64,000 nucleotides of DNA from Angelakisella massiliensis (GTDB lineage Bacteria; Bacillota; Clostridia; Oscillospirales; Ruminococcaceae). Positions within the stretch are counted from its first letter, which is position 1; each line of letters begins with the position of its first letter. Location of the stretch: positions 310,001 to 374,000 of the forward strand of contig NZ_LT629944.1 of assembly GCF_900104675.1 (NCBI RefSeq), in the 5' to 3' direction. A program made the translations under genes and the position numbers. The notes under the pieces were generated by a model. The model was not told the origin of the DNA. It searched no databases and saw nothing but the letters and a program-made list of their open reading frames with translations. Below, piece after piece: positions 16,225 to 23,215 of this stretch.

Positions 16225-17721
16225 TTATCTTTTATCTTCCTTCTCATAATTATTTAAAAACTCCAAAATTTCAAAGCGGGAAGGCGAATTAGAAAAGCCG
16301 CTGGAAAAGAAACTTTTCAGGTCGCGGAACAGTGTTTCTGAATCGAATTGCCATGCGTAAATTGCGTCCCATTCCGCTTCTGTCAGCTGGCTATGAGGAT
16401 TGGGATTTGATGCGCTCATTTTGTCCAGCAGTCCCAGATTTTTGTACACATAGTCGTAAGTAATGTGACTATTCATTGAACTCAGATAATCCGATGAAGC
16501 TTCCCGGCCTAATTCATTCATGTAAACTAAGGAATGCTGCAGCTCACCCTGCATATTCAAAAAGTCGATGTAAGAGGTCTTGCCTTGATACTTGCTGTAA
16601 ATTGCCTGCTTCTTCTCTTCAAAGCTCATCCCGCTGTAGCCCAGTGGGGCACTTTGGATGTCTGAAATACGCTGCATAATATAGGTATCATCCCGATCGT
16701 AAAACTCTCCCTCTTCCAATAAGCCCTGCTCATAGAACTCCTGAAAAAGCGGATGAATTACAGCCTCTCCAGTTTCCTCATAAAATTGATTGGAAATATC
16801 ATCCCAACCGTTGGCTAACGGTCCCATAGGACATATAATTGCCGGTAAGTTTCCGCCAAAGGCATCATTATAGCGGTTCCATATTGTGGTGTATATGTCT
16901 TCGTAAGACATACCCGTATAGTCGGAGACGCTTGCAATCTGCTTTAGCTTTTCCAATTTTACTTCTACGGAGTCGCCGGGCAATATGGTTATATTCGTTG
17001 GGATCGCATTAGTGGTAGCAGCGGATTCAATTTTTACAGGCGCCTCTGCCGCACGTGCATGGAACAGTTCTTGAAACGTATGATTGGGCTGGGTAATAGC
17101 CGTGTCCTTCCGAATCGACTGCTGGCCTATAATCCGACCATTCCCTATTCTATTAATCTCCATTGTCGGCTCCCCCTTTTCCGGCACATTCTCCTGAATT
17201 TGATTGAAAATTTTTGAAAGGCGGTCATAAGAGTCCGACGTCATGCGGGTACTGTTGATTGCTTCGCCTTGGCTTGACATAAAATTTCTGCAAGTGTTCG
17301 CACAATTTTGCAGAAGTTCTGCAAAGTCCGTCTGCTCTTTTCCCCGAGGCCAGCCATCTGCCTCCGTATATGCTGTTTTACCTTTGGTATCGGTGTATGG
17401 AATCATTCCTCCATATCCAACACTGAAGTCCTGGGGCGTAATAATGCCCATATCCCTCAACTCACGTAACAGACTACTGTATTGGTTGCGTGTCATATTT
17501 GTAATAGTGTACCTGCTTCTTAAACTGTGTGCAGTATCAGCTGTCATTGGCTTTAGCAGCTTCTCTATATTTAACCCCTTGGAATCATCTGGCTGTGAGG
17601 CGTAAACATCTGTTCTGCTAATTGAAGGGAAATGAGTTATTTCTTTTGTCTGATAATGTGTATTTTTTGAAACAAATAAACTTTGGTTTATTCCAAATGT
17701 AGTGCCGTTAACCATAGCCAT
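16225..17721 (-). CDS. large unknown island protein D1
   Basis: A 498-residue hydrophilic protein of unknown function. The N-terminus (MVNGTTFGINQSLFVSKN) is Asn/Ser-rich without a Sec signal. A shared module (NMTRNQYSSLLRELRDMGII) at about residues 77-96 matches that of D2 at 18687 (NMTQREYSALLTELHDKGLL). Further on it has repeated 'GMSYEDIYTTIWNRYNDAFGG' / 'GMSFEEKKQAIYSKYQGK' type segments, implying an internal duplication. It is acidic at its C-terminus. ATG 17721 follows GAGGATACCAAGTA. A weak sigma-28-like -10 (ACCGATAG at 17820-17827) is upstream, without a good -35. By context I place it with the other island proteins. Confidence 0.6.
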   Translation of the reverse strand: MAMVNGTTFGINQSLFVSKNTHYQTKEITHFPSISRTDVYASQPDDSKGLNIEKLLKPMTADTAHSLRSRYTITNMTRNQYSSLLRELRDMGIITPQDFSVGYGGMIPYTDTKGKTAYTEADGWPRGKEQTDFAELLQNCANTCRNFMSSQGEAINSTRMTSDSYDRLSKIFNQIQENVPEKGEPTMEINRIGNGRIIGQQSIRKDTAITQPNHTFQELFHARAAEAPVKIESAATTNAIPTNITILPGDSVEVKLEKLKQIASVSDYTGMSYEDIYTTIWNRYNDAFGGNLPAIICPMGPLANGWDDISNQFYEETGEAVIHPLFQEFYEQGLLEEGEFYDRDDTYIMQRISDIQSAPLGYSGMSFEEKKQAIYSKYQGKTSYIDFLNMQGELQHSLVYMNELGREASSDYLSSMNSHITYDYVYKNLGLLDKMSASNPNPHSQLTEAEWDAIYAWQFDSETLFRDLKSFFSSGFSNSPSRFEILEFLNNYEKEDKR

Positions 17722-17879
17722 TACTTGGTATCCTCTCTTTCGGCTAAACATATTATATTTACTTCAAAAAGTAACATCTGTCTCAGTCACGCTACAACCT
17801 TGTGCCTGACACTCATCTTCTATCGGTCATTTGGGCTGGGACTTCTAAACTGTAAGCAGCGCAAGCAAAACGAACCCTT

Positions 17880-18227
17880 TCATATTTTTGTTATTATCAT
17901 TGAGGACTCCACGGCCAGGGGCAATCTTACGCCGGAAGGGTCGTGAATCTGAAATCGGCGAGAGGACTGTTCCCACTCTCTCCAGGCTTCAACACCAACC
18001 CCAAAGTGGAACCTTGCTGTCACCGTCTCACAGCTGTCAGTTGCACAAGGTCTAATCAACTCATCCAAACTGAAAGTCTGGATGTAAACTGTCTCCCCGG
18101 CCCCATTGATGGAGGCCATCACCTCTGGCTGTTGCTCCACTGGCTCTGCCACAAAAGCAGGAATGGACAAGGCCATAACCATTGAGAGCGCCAACAGTAT
18201 AGAAACGACTTTTTTGGACTTCTTTAT
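17880..18227 (-). CDS. small secreted protein, start codon uncertain (possible pseudogene)
   Basis: The frame gives a classic Sec signal peptide: KKSKKVV, then hydrophobic SILLALSMVMALSIPAF, then a likely cleavage after PAFVA. The mature part (about 85 residues) is acidic and unfamiliar, with two cysteines (RPCATDSCETV). No ATG, GTG or TTG lies at the expected start. An ATA codon (18225-18227) is found where ATG would fit, after AGAAGG; a TTG inside the signal (18194) is the first ordinary start. Either ATA is used or the gene is dead. A sigma-28-like promoter lies 37 nt upstream. Confidence 0.45.
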   Translation of the reverse strand: MKKSKKVVSILLALSMVMALSIPAFVAEPVEQQPEVMASINGAGETVYIQTFSLDELIRPCATDSCETVTARFHFGVGVEAWREWEQSSRRFQIHDPSGVRLPLAVESSMIITKI

Positions 18228-18263
18228 ATGAGTGACCTTCTCTAAAAGATTTCCTCAATTTAT

Positions 18264-18290
18264 ATATCGGTAATTTTATCTAAAAAGTAA
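18264..18290 (-). promoter_or_regulatory. sigma-28-like promoter upstream of the small secreted protein
   Basis: Minus strand: TTACTTTT, 11 nt, ACCGATAT. The -10 is one base from the Bacillus SigD consensus GCCGATAT. It lies 37 nt before the putative start. Confidence 0.55.
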
Positions 18291-18328
18291 GAAACACATC
18301 CACACTTTTTCTGTTGTTTTTAGAAGCA

Positions 18329-18640
18329 TGGTAAAATAAGTCGCAAAAATAAAAAGAGACATGGTTTGCAGATCTCTGGTAGAATGAAGTGGCGACACAC
18401 CATTCTGAAAGGAGACAGCAAACCATGTCTGTGAAGATCGTACAGCTAAACGTGGGAGTTATCAAGGGGCAGCTCAAGGAACTTGTGCGAGGCAGCATAG
18501 AGGAAATCCTCGACGAGCTGCTGGAGGCCGAGGCGTAAACTGACCCAGGCAGCCGGTATGGGCGCAACGAGCAGCGCCAAGGTTACCACAGTGGCCACTA
18601 CAGCCGCAATCTCACCGCTACTTCCGGGGTGCTACCCTCT
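18329..18640 (+). mobile_element. IS256-family remnant 2 (5' end of transposase)
   Basis: A second copy of the left end and leader seen at 15978. ATG 18425 begins SVKIVQLNVGVIKGQLKEL and ends at TAA 18536. Beyond the stop the same frame continues with transposase-like sequence (SRYGRNEQRQGYHSGHYSRN), then breaks. It is a decayed fragment in direct orientation to remnant 1, with D1 and the secreted-protein gene between them. Confidence 0.75.
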
Positions 18641-18686
18641 AAATTTTAATTGAATTTATCAAATTCGGACGGTATCACAGCCTATT

Positions 18687-19406
18687 TTATTTATGTGACA
18701 CCATTTCTTGCAGGATAGTGTCGAGCCACTGGAACGCCTGCGCCTTACAGGTTGGAAGCCACTCCGAGCGATCCTGATCGTAATACTGGAATGTTTTCTC
18801 CCATGCAGACATGTCAAACACATTGCAATGCGCATTACCGGAGGAAAAGCCCACAGGCTGACCATTCGGAAAAGCGCTGTTGTTCGTCAACGAAGTGATG
18901 CAATGACCATCCATCAACTCTGGGGATACCGGCGAAAGATGGATGCCGCCTACATTTATACAGGAAGAATGGCCATCCTCACAGACAGAGAGCATATGCA
19001 GATCCCCGTCACTAAGCAATCCCTTGTCGTGCAATTCTGTAAGAAGCGCACTATACTCTCGCTGTGTCATGTTTGACGGGTCATACTTCTGATTGAGACT
19101 CTTCCATTCCTCATCAGTCAATACGGTGGAGAGGTCCGCCGCCGACTTATAGTCCTCCTGGTTGGAAAGGCCAAAGTTGCGCGAAGCACCATTGGCAAGG
19201 CACGCCCGCATCGCCGTTCTTTCTTCCGGGGTTTTGCATATCACGAAACTGCCACTTGGGGCGGTACCGGCCATAACATCTGCCCAACTGACGGTGGTAA
19301 TGCCACTATACAATTGTGCCTGTTCTGTCGTTTTGGCATTATTGGTAACAGGCTTTCCGGCGGATGTCGGATATCCGGCATATGTCGAATGGACTCCACT
19401 AACCAT
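18687..19406 (-). CDS. unknown island protein D2 (related to D1)
   Basis: A 239-residue hydrophilic protein. The N-terminus (MVSGVHSTYAGYPTSAGKPV) is Ser/Gly/Thr-rich with no Sec signal. A module NMTQREYSALLTELHDKGLL at about residues 115-134 is shared with D1. The C-terminal half has several Cys and Asn residues (CEDGHSSCINVGG) and a Trp-rich tail. The start is ATG 19406, preceded by AAAGGATGGG, the same leader string found before gene G1. A sigma-28-like promoter lies 89 nt upstream. Function unknown; export by the flagellar route is inference. Confidence 0.6.
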   Translation of the reverse strand: MVSGVHSTYAGYPTSAGKPVTNNAKTTEQAQLYSGITTVSWADVMAGTAPSGSFVICKTPEERTAMRACLANGASRNFGLSNQEDYKSAADLSTVLTDEEWKSLNQKYDPSNMTQREYSALLTELHDKGLLSDGDLHMLSVCEDGHSSCINVGGIHLSPVSPELMDGHCITSLTNNSAFPNGQPVGFSSGNAHCNVFDMSAWEKTFQYYDQDRSEWLPTCKAQAFQWLDTILQEMVSHK

Positions 19407-19494
19407 GAAAACATCCCATCCTTTCACATATAAATGTACTATGTGGCAATCGGTCTATTCATTGTCTTGATGAACAGGCACTACACTATTTAAT

Positions 19495-19521
19495 CTATCG
19501 ACCGTGTGTCACAAAAAGTTA
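19495..19521 (-). promoter_or_regulatory. sigma-28-like promoter upstream of D2
   Basis: Minus strand: TAACTTTT, 11 nt, GTCGATAG. It is divergent from the similar box for G1 about 75 nt away. Confidence 0.55.
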
Positions 19522-19594
19522 AGGGATAAGGATGGGGATTCCACAATACTGCGATATGTAAAAAGGCAGAAAGACAGGAAATCATTTTATATGC

Positions 19595-19621
19595 TTACTT
19601 TTTCTCGAAAAATGACGATAA
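19595..19621 (+). promoter_or_regulatory. sigma-28-like promoter upstream of G1
   Basis: Plus strand: TTACTTTT, 11 nt, GACGATAA, with one -10 mismatch to GCCGATAA. It lies 86 nt before the start of G1. Confidence 0.55.
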
Positions 19622-19707
19622 TATACTTGAGAGAGTGCGAAATGAATGTAAACGCTGGCAATTATAATATTTCCCGAAATTTGGTGATGAAAGGATGGGC
19701 TATAGCT

Positions 19708-20436
19708 ATGCAAGTTAGCGGATATTCCAGTGCTGTTATGTTGGCACAGCAATTTTCCGGCATACAGCAGAAAGCGGGCGGCGTAAAAAAGCAGGATTTT
19801 GCGCAGATGATGCAGAACACAAATGCAGCTACACAAGCAACAGGTCAGACAGATGAGGCGGCGGCAACACAAGAAGTATCAGAAGTTGACGAGATGACAG
19901 CCTTTAAGCGGGAAATTTATAAGGAACTGGCTGAAATCGGCTCAATGTACGGACCGGCTACTCTTACCAACTCTGTCAACATTACAGAGGATGGATTCCA
20001 AAGGATGAAGGACGATCCAGAATACCGCAAGGAAATCATGGATTGGCTTCGAGCAGATGCGAGGGCTTCCCACGGACTTCCATTTCAGGCACATACGACA
20101 ACAACAATAACTGGAGCAGGAGCAACCGCCCGTACTGTAAGTGATGATCTCTATTGCAAGGACCCCTCAACAAAACAGTTGTTTGATACCAAAAAAGATG
20201 ATGCATTTTATTATGCTGACCGTAGAGCCGAACAGCGCAAGCGGAACAGCGAGTATGTAGCAGACGAACGCCTAAAACGGGAACTCATGCAGAAGATGAT
20301 ATTGGAAAAGAGCATTGACCAAAAGGTACAGCAGCAGGAACTTGATCAGAGGGTTTTTGCACAGAAGATTGTTGACCAAAAGTATGCTCAAGATTACCTG
20401 TTGGGGATGCAAGAAACCAGGATGTGGAACATTTAA
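19708..20436 (+). CDS. unknown island protein G1 (tandem paralogue of G2)
   Basis: A 242-residue protein. It begins MQVSGYSSAVMLAQQFSG, a short N-terminus reminiscent of flagellar-export substrates, followed by a low-complexity Thr/Ala/Gln linker (NAATQATGQTDEAAATQ). The core (MTAFKREIYKELAEI ... ITEDGFQRMKDDPEYRKEI) resembles an uncharacterised family of motile Clostridia. The C-terminal 80 residues are a highly charged helix, probably coiled coil, with repeated Gln/Lys/Asp heptads (LMQKMILEKSIDQKVQQ). The frame is open far upstream, but the leader AAAGGATGGG and the paralogue place the start at ATG 19708. G2 follows by 36 nt. Confidence 0.65.
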   Translation: MQVSGYSSAVMLAQQFSGIQQKAGGVKKQDFAQMMQNTNAATQATGQTDEAAATQEVSEVDEMTAFKREIYKELAEIGSMYGPATLTNSVNITEDGFQRMKDDPEYRKEIMDWLRADARASHGLPFQAHTTTTITGAGATARTVSDDLYCKDPSTKQLFDTKKDDAFYYADRRAEQRKRNSEYVADERLKRELMQKMILEKSIDQKVQQQELDQRVFAQKIVDQKYAQDYLLGMQETRMWNI

Positions 20437-20472
20437 TAGGAACATCTTTTTCGGCGGATGGGAGGACGGATT

Positions 20473-21240
20473 ATGGATATGCAGATCAACGGATATTCCC
20501 GTGCCTCTATGTTGGCACAGCAATTTTCCGGCATGCAACAGAAAGCAAACACCGTAAAAAAGCAAGATTTTACACAAATGGTGCAAAACACAAATGCAGC
20601 TACACAGGCAACAGGTCAGACAGATGAGGCGGCGGCAACACAAGAAGTATCAGAAGTTGATGAGATGACAGCATTCAAGTTGGAAATCTATAAGGAACTG
20701 GCTGAAATCGATTCAATGACCGCTGCCTCTGTTTTGACTAATTCTATACATATTACAGAAGATGGATTCCAAAGAATGAAGGACGATCCAGAGTACCGCA
20801 AGGAAATCATGGATTGGCTTCGAGCAGATGCAAGAGAGTCACATAAGGTTCCTTTTGACTGTCATGTTACAACAACGATTACAAGTGCTGGAGCGACCAG
20901 CTATGGAATTAGCGATACTGCAGCAACGCCACAATGGGTCAATTCTAAAGCGGAGGGCGCGTTTTATCGTTCTGACCGTAGAGTTGAACAGCGCAAGCGG
21001 AACAACGAGTATGTGGCAGAGGAACGCCTAAAGCGGGAACTCATGCAGAAGATGATACTGGAAAAGAGCATCGACCGAAAGGACCAGCTACAGGCACTTG
21101 ATCAAAAGGTTGTTGACCAGAAATATGTTCAAGATTATCTGCTGGGGAGGCAAGATTATCTATTGGGCGGAATGCAAGAGTTTAAAAGGTGGGATTGGCG
21201 CCCCAGTGATAGCCTTGACAAACTTGAGTATCAAGTATAA
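20473..21240 (+). CDS. unknown island protein G2 (tandem paralogue of G1)
   Basis: A 255-residue paralogue of G1, roughly 70-75% identical by eye: same N-terminus (MQINGYSRASMLAQQFSG), same Thr/Ala/Gln linker, same core and charged C-terminal helix. The middle (VPFDCHVTTTITSAGATSYG) and the tail diverge, with a duplicated short run (QDYLLGRQDYLLGGMQE). GGAGG is 7 nt before ATG 20473. It shares the G1 transcription unit and is followed by a strong terminator. Function unknown. Confidence 0.65.
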   Translation: MDMQINGYSRASMLAQQFSGMQQKANTVKKQDFTQMVQNTNAATQATGQTDEAAATQEVSEVDEMTAFKLEIYKELAEIDSMTAASVLTNSIHITEDGFQRMKDDPEYRKEIMDWLRADARESHKVPFDCHVTTTITSAGATSYGISDTAATPQWVNSKAEGAFYRSDRRVEQRKRNNEYVAEERLKRELMQKMILEKSIDRKDQLQALDQKVVDQKYVQDYLLGRQDYLLGGMQEFKRWDWRPSDSLDKLEYQV

Positions 21241-21292
21241 ACCGTTGCGAGATAGCATTTTGAAAATCGGACTATATTGATTTGCTCCATAC

Positions 21293-21334
21293 AAAACGAG
21301 AAGCACATCCTGGCCGGGATGTGCTTCTCGTTTT
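21293..21334. terminator. strong bidirectional terminator between G2 and gene F
   Basis: An 18-bp perfect stem (AAAACGAGAAGCACATCC and its complement) with a 6-nt loop and terminal A/T runs separates the convergent G1-G2 and E-F units. Confidence 0.85.
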
Positions 21335-21370
21335 ATGAGACCAATATTGATTTGTTCAAACGTAAAACAG

Positions 21371-21832
21371 TTAAGCCTTTACATCAACGCCCTGTTGGTA
21401 TTCGTCCAGGATACTGGTATCAAACTTCTGACCAATCTCCCAACCGGGGATACGGGAACGGACAAAATCATAGAGACGATAGACTTCCTCCCGGTGCATC
21501 TGCTGTAATGTCCAGGACGCATTGGCGCGGTCAGAGGGGGGAATTTGTTTATAATAAGATTTAATAAAATTTCCCAAGTTATTGCCGTCAGGCCCAGACA
21601 TTCCATAATACTTTTTCATGTCCTCCAAAGCCATATCTCGTACCGTCTGCTCTGCCTCTTTGGATACAGAGACTATTTTGCGATCCGCTGCGGTCATGCC
21701 TGTAATATCCAGTCCGTCATCAGGCGCATCAGGATGTGATACCGCAGCGCCGTTTGGATATTTCGGCTGTGTGCCCCCACACTGATACCGGTCTGCGTTC
21801 ATCATCATACGGGCCATATCTGTGATGGTCAT
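21371..21832 (-). CDS. unknown island protein F (paralogue of B)
   Basis: A 153-residue protein about 85% identical to gene B: MTITDMARMMMNADRYQ at the start, the same DDGLDITGMTAAD linker, and the same C-terminal core (PGWEIGQKFDTSILDEYQQG). The frame is open upstream, but ATG 21832 after AAAGGAGTG matches the paralogue. It lies 32 nt after the end of the frameshifted gene E, with which it shares a sigma-28-like promoter. Function unknown. Two near-identical copies 8 kb apart suggest recent duplication. Confidence 0.68.
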   Translation of the reverse strand: MTITDMARMMMNADRYQCGGTQPKYPNGAAVSHPDAPDDGLDITGMTAADRKIVSVSKEAEQTVRDMALEDMKKYYGMSGPDGNNLGNFIKSYYKQIPPSDRANASWTLQQMHREEVYRLYDFVRSRIPGWEIGQKFDTSILDEYQQGVDVKA

Positions 21833-21864
21833 GGTTGTTACACTCCTTTCAAAATCCAATAACA

Positions 21865-22148
21865 TCAGTGGGTTTCCTTCCAAAGATCGTAATTCTTCGA
21901 GTACTCGAAGTCCGCGTCGCTCCAACCATTAGGCATGGCAATTTTATTCCATACTTTGTAACGCTTCCCTCAGAGGTTAAGCTAATGGTCAATCCTCCAG
22001 GATTGAGTACTTCCGATGCAACGGTATCCAACGTGAGGGGGTCCGTTCCAACTTGATAATACATCTGCTGAATGTCAGGCTCTGAAGCTGTTTGATCCAC
22101 AGCGCTTTTGCTAAAGGTATCGAACCACTTTTCCCCAATCAGCCCCAT
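21865..22148 (-). pseudogene. island gene E, frameshifted
   Basis: ATG 22148 opens a frame (MGLIGEKWFDTFSKS ... GGLTISLTSEG). Near 21965 the coding potential moves to another frame, where it continues as KRYKVWNKIAMPNGWSDAD and FEYSKNYDLWKETH to TGA 21865-21867. A one-base loss in GAGGGAAG explains this. The restored product would be about 94 residues. It lies 34 nt after a sigma-28-like promoter and 32 nt before gene F. I do not recognise the family. Confidence 0.5.
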
Positions 22149-22181
22149 AGTCTGCTCGGTTATCGATGTTCCTTTATTATT

Positions 22182-22208
22182 TTATCGACCATTCTGACAA
22201 AAAACTTA
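22182..22208 (-). promoter_or_regulatory. sigma-28-like promoter upstream of gene E
   Basis: Minus strand: TAAGTTTT, 11 nt, GTCGATAA, 34 nt before ATG 22148. It is nearly identical to the box before gene C. Confidence 0.6.
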
Positions 22209-22820
22209 TATCTTACGCACATGTAGTTTTTTCTTTGGCTCCCCATTGATTTTGTATGGAGCGACCTTCCTTCTCGCGCCGCTTGGCGTGGCTTCCTTTG
22301 CCGAATACAACAGTCCGGTCTATACTCTGGCTGTTGCAGGGATGCACCAATTCTGGAGCGACTTCGACAAGGTTCGTCTCATTTTTATCTTAGAGATATG
22401 ATAGAGTAAATCCATGCATCGCACATAAATTACGGCATAGCAGTTGCGAACTTAACATCCTGCTTAACACGACGCCTGTTTCAAGTGTGTAGGTAGGCAT
22501 AGTTCCAGTACAGGTACAGAGAATGAAACGGCGCCGATGCAGAAAATGCGTCGGCGTCTTTTATATTTCTGATAAATGAGTCTTTTCATCACAATAAATT
22601 GAGCCTATGTTATACTGGCCGATGTATTCTGACGGCAAGGGAGGTACTATTTTGATCACTATGCGCCGCCTTCAGGTGTGTTCATTTGCATTTGAATTAT
22701 TACACATTTGCACTTGATCCAACTATTGCTCAAAATATAAGTCATTTGCTTCCTGACAGATGCAGAGTTTTGCGCTTGGTCAAAGTATAATTATATGCAT
22801 AGGGGCGGCAGGTGATACAT
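22209..22820. other. gene-poor spacer with a hydrophobic remnant and a hairpin
   Basis: No intact gene is seen. A plus-strand frame ending at 22401 gives a hydrophobic stretch (LILYGATFLLAPLGVASFAE) without a start, perhaps the tail of a lost membrane protein. A hairpin at 22530-22558, followed by TTTTAT, looks like a terminator. The last 60 bases hold the promoter region of the HTH gene. Confidence 0.35.
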
Positions 22821-23099
22821 ATGAGCAAAGAAATAGAATTCAAAAATCGAGATAGGTTTGTCCAGTTGGGGATTGCTATCTCTGCGTTGAGAAAGATGCG
22901 AGGACTTTCACAAGAGCAGCTTGCCGAAAAAGCGAATGTCAGCCGTTCCCACATCAGTTCAATCGAAGCCCCTGGAATTGCTCGCCCGTTTTCCTTGGAA
23001 GTTTTCTTTAACATTGCTGACGCTTTGGAAATCGAACCTGCCGATCTGATCCGTGCTTCCGTTTTTCCAGACAAGATTATAAACAGCAGAAAGGGCTGA
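22821..23099 (+). CDS. XRE-family HTH regulator
   Basis: A 92-residue Cro/C1-type regulator. The helix-turn-helix covers about residues 18-72 (LRKMRGLSQEQLAEKANVSR; SHISSIEAPGIARPF) and ends ALEIEPADLIRAS, a common tail for this family. ATG 22821 follows AGGTGATACAT; a GTG nine bases upstream overlaps that site. It stands alone between two terminators and precedes a GAF-SARP-type regulator. Target unknown. Confidence 0.8.
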   Translation: MSKEIEFKNRDRFVQLGIAISALRKMRGLSQEQLAEKANVSRSHISSIEAPGIARPFSLEVFFNIADALEIEPADLIRASVFPDKIINSRKG

Positions 23100-23149
23100 C
23101 ATCCGAGTTTAATCGAAAATAATCTGCCAAGTCATTGGCAGTGAGAATG

Positions 23150-23197
23150 AACAGCGCAAAACTGCTCCTACACAGTGGTTTTGCGCTGTTATTTTAT
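23150..23197 (+). terminator. rho-independent terminator
   Basis: A 13-bp stem (AACAGCGCAAAAC with GTTTTGCGCTGTT) has a 15-nt loop and is followed by ATTTTATTT. It ends the HTH gene. Confidence 0.75.
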
Positions 23198-23215
23198 TTG
23201 TAAGGAGAGATATGT

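Noticed and set aside
17820-17850. A sixth sigma-28-like promoter before gene D1
   Set aside because: The -10 (ACCGATAG) fits, but the -35 position shows no resemblance to the consensus.
22258-22401. A hydrophobic frame as a membrane-protein gene
   Set aside because: No start codon or ribosome site, and only about 48 codons. At best the tail of a lost gene.
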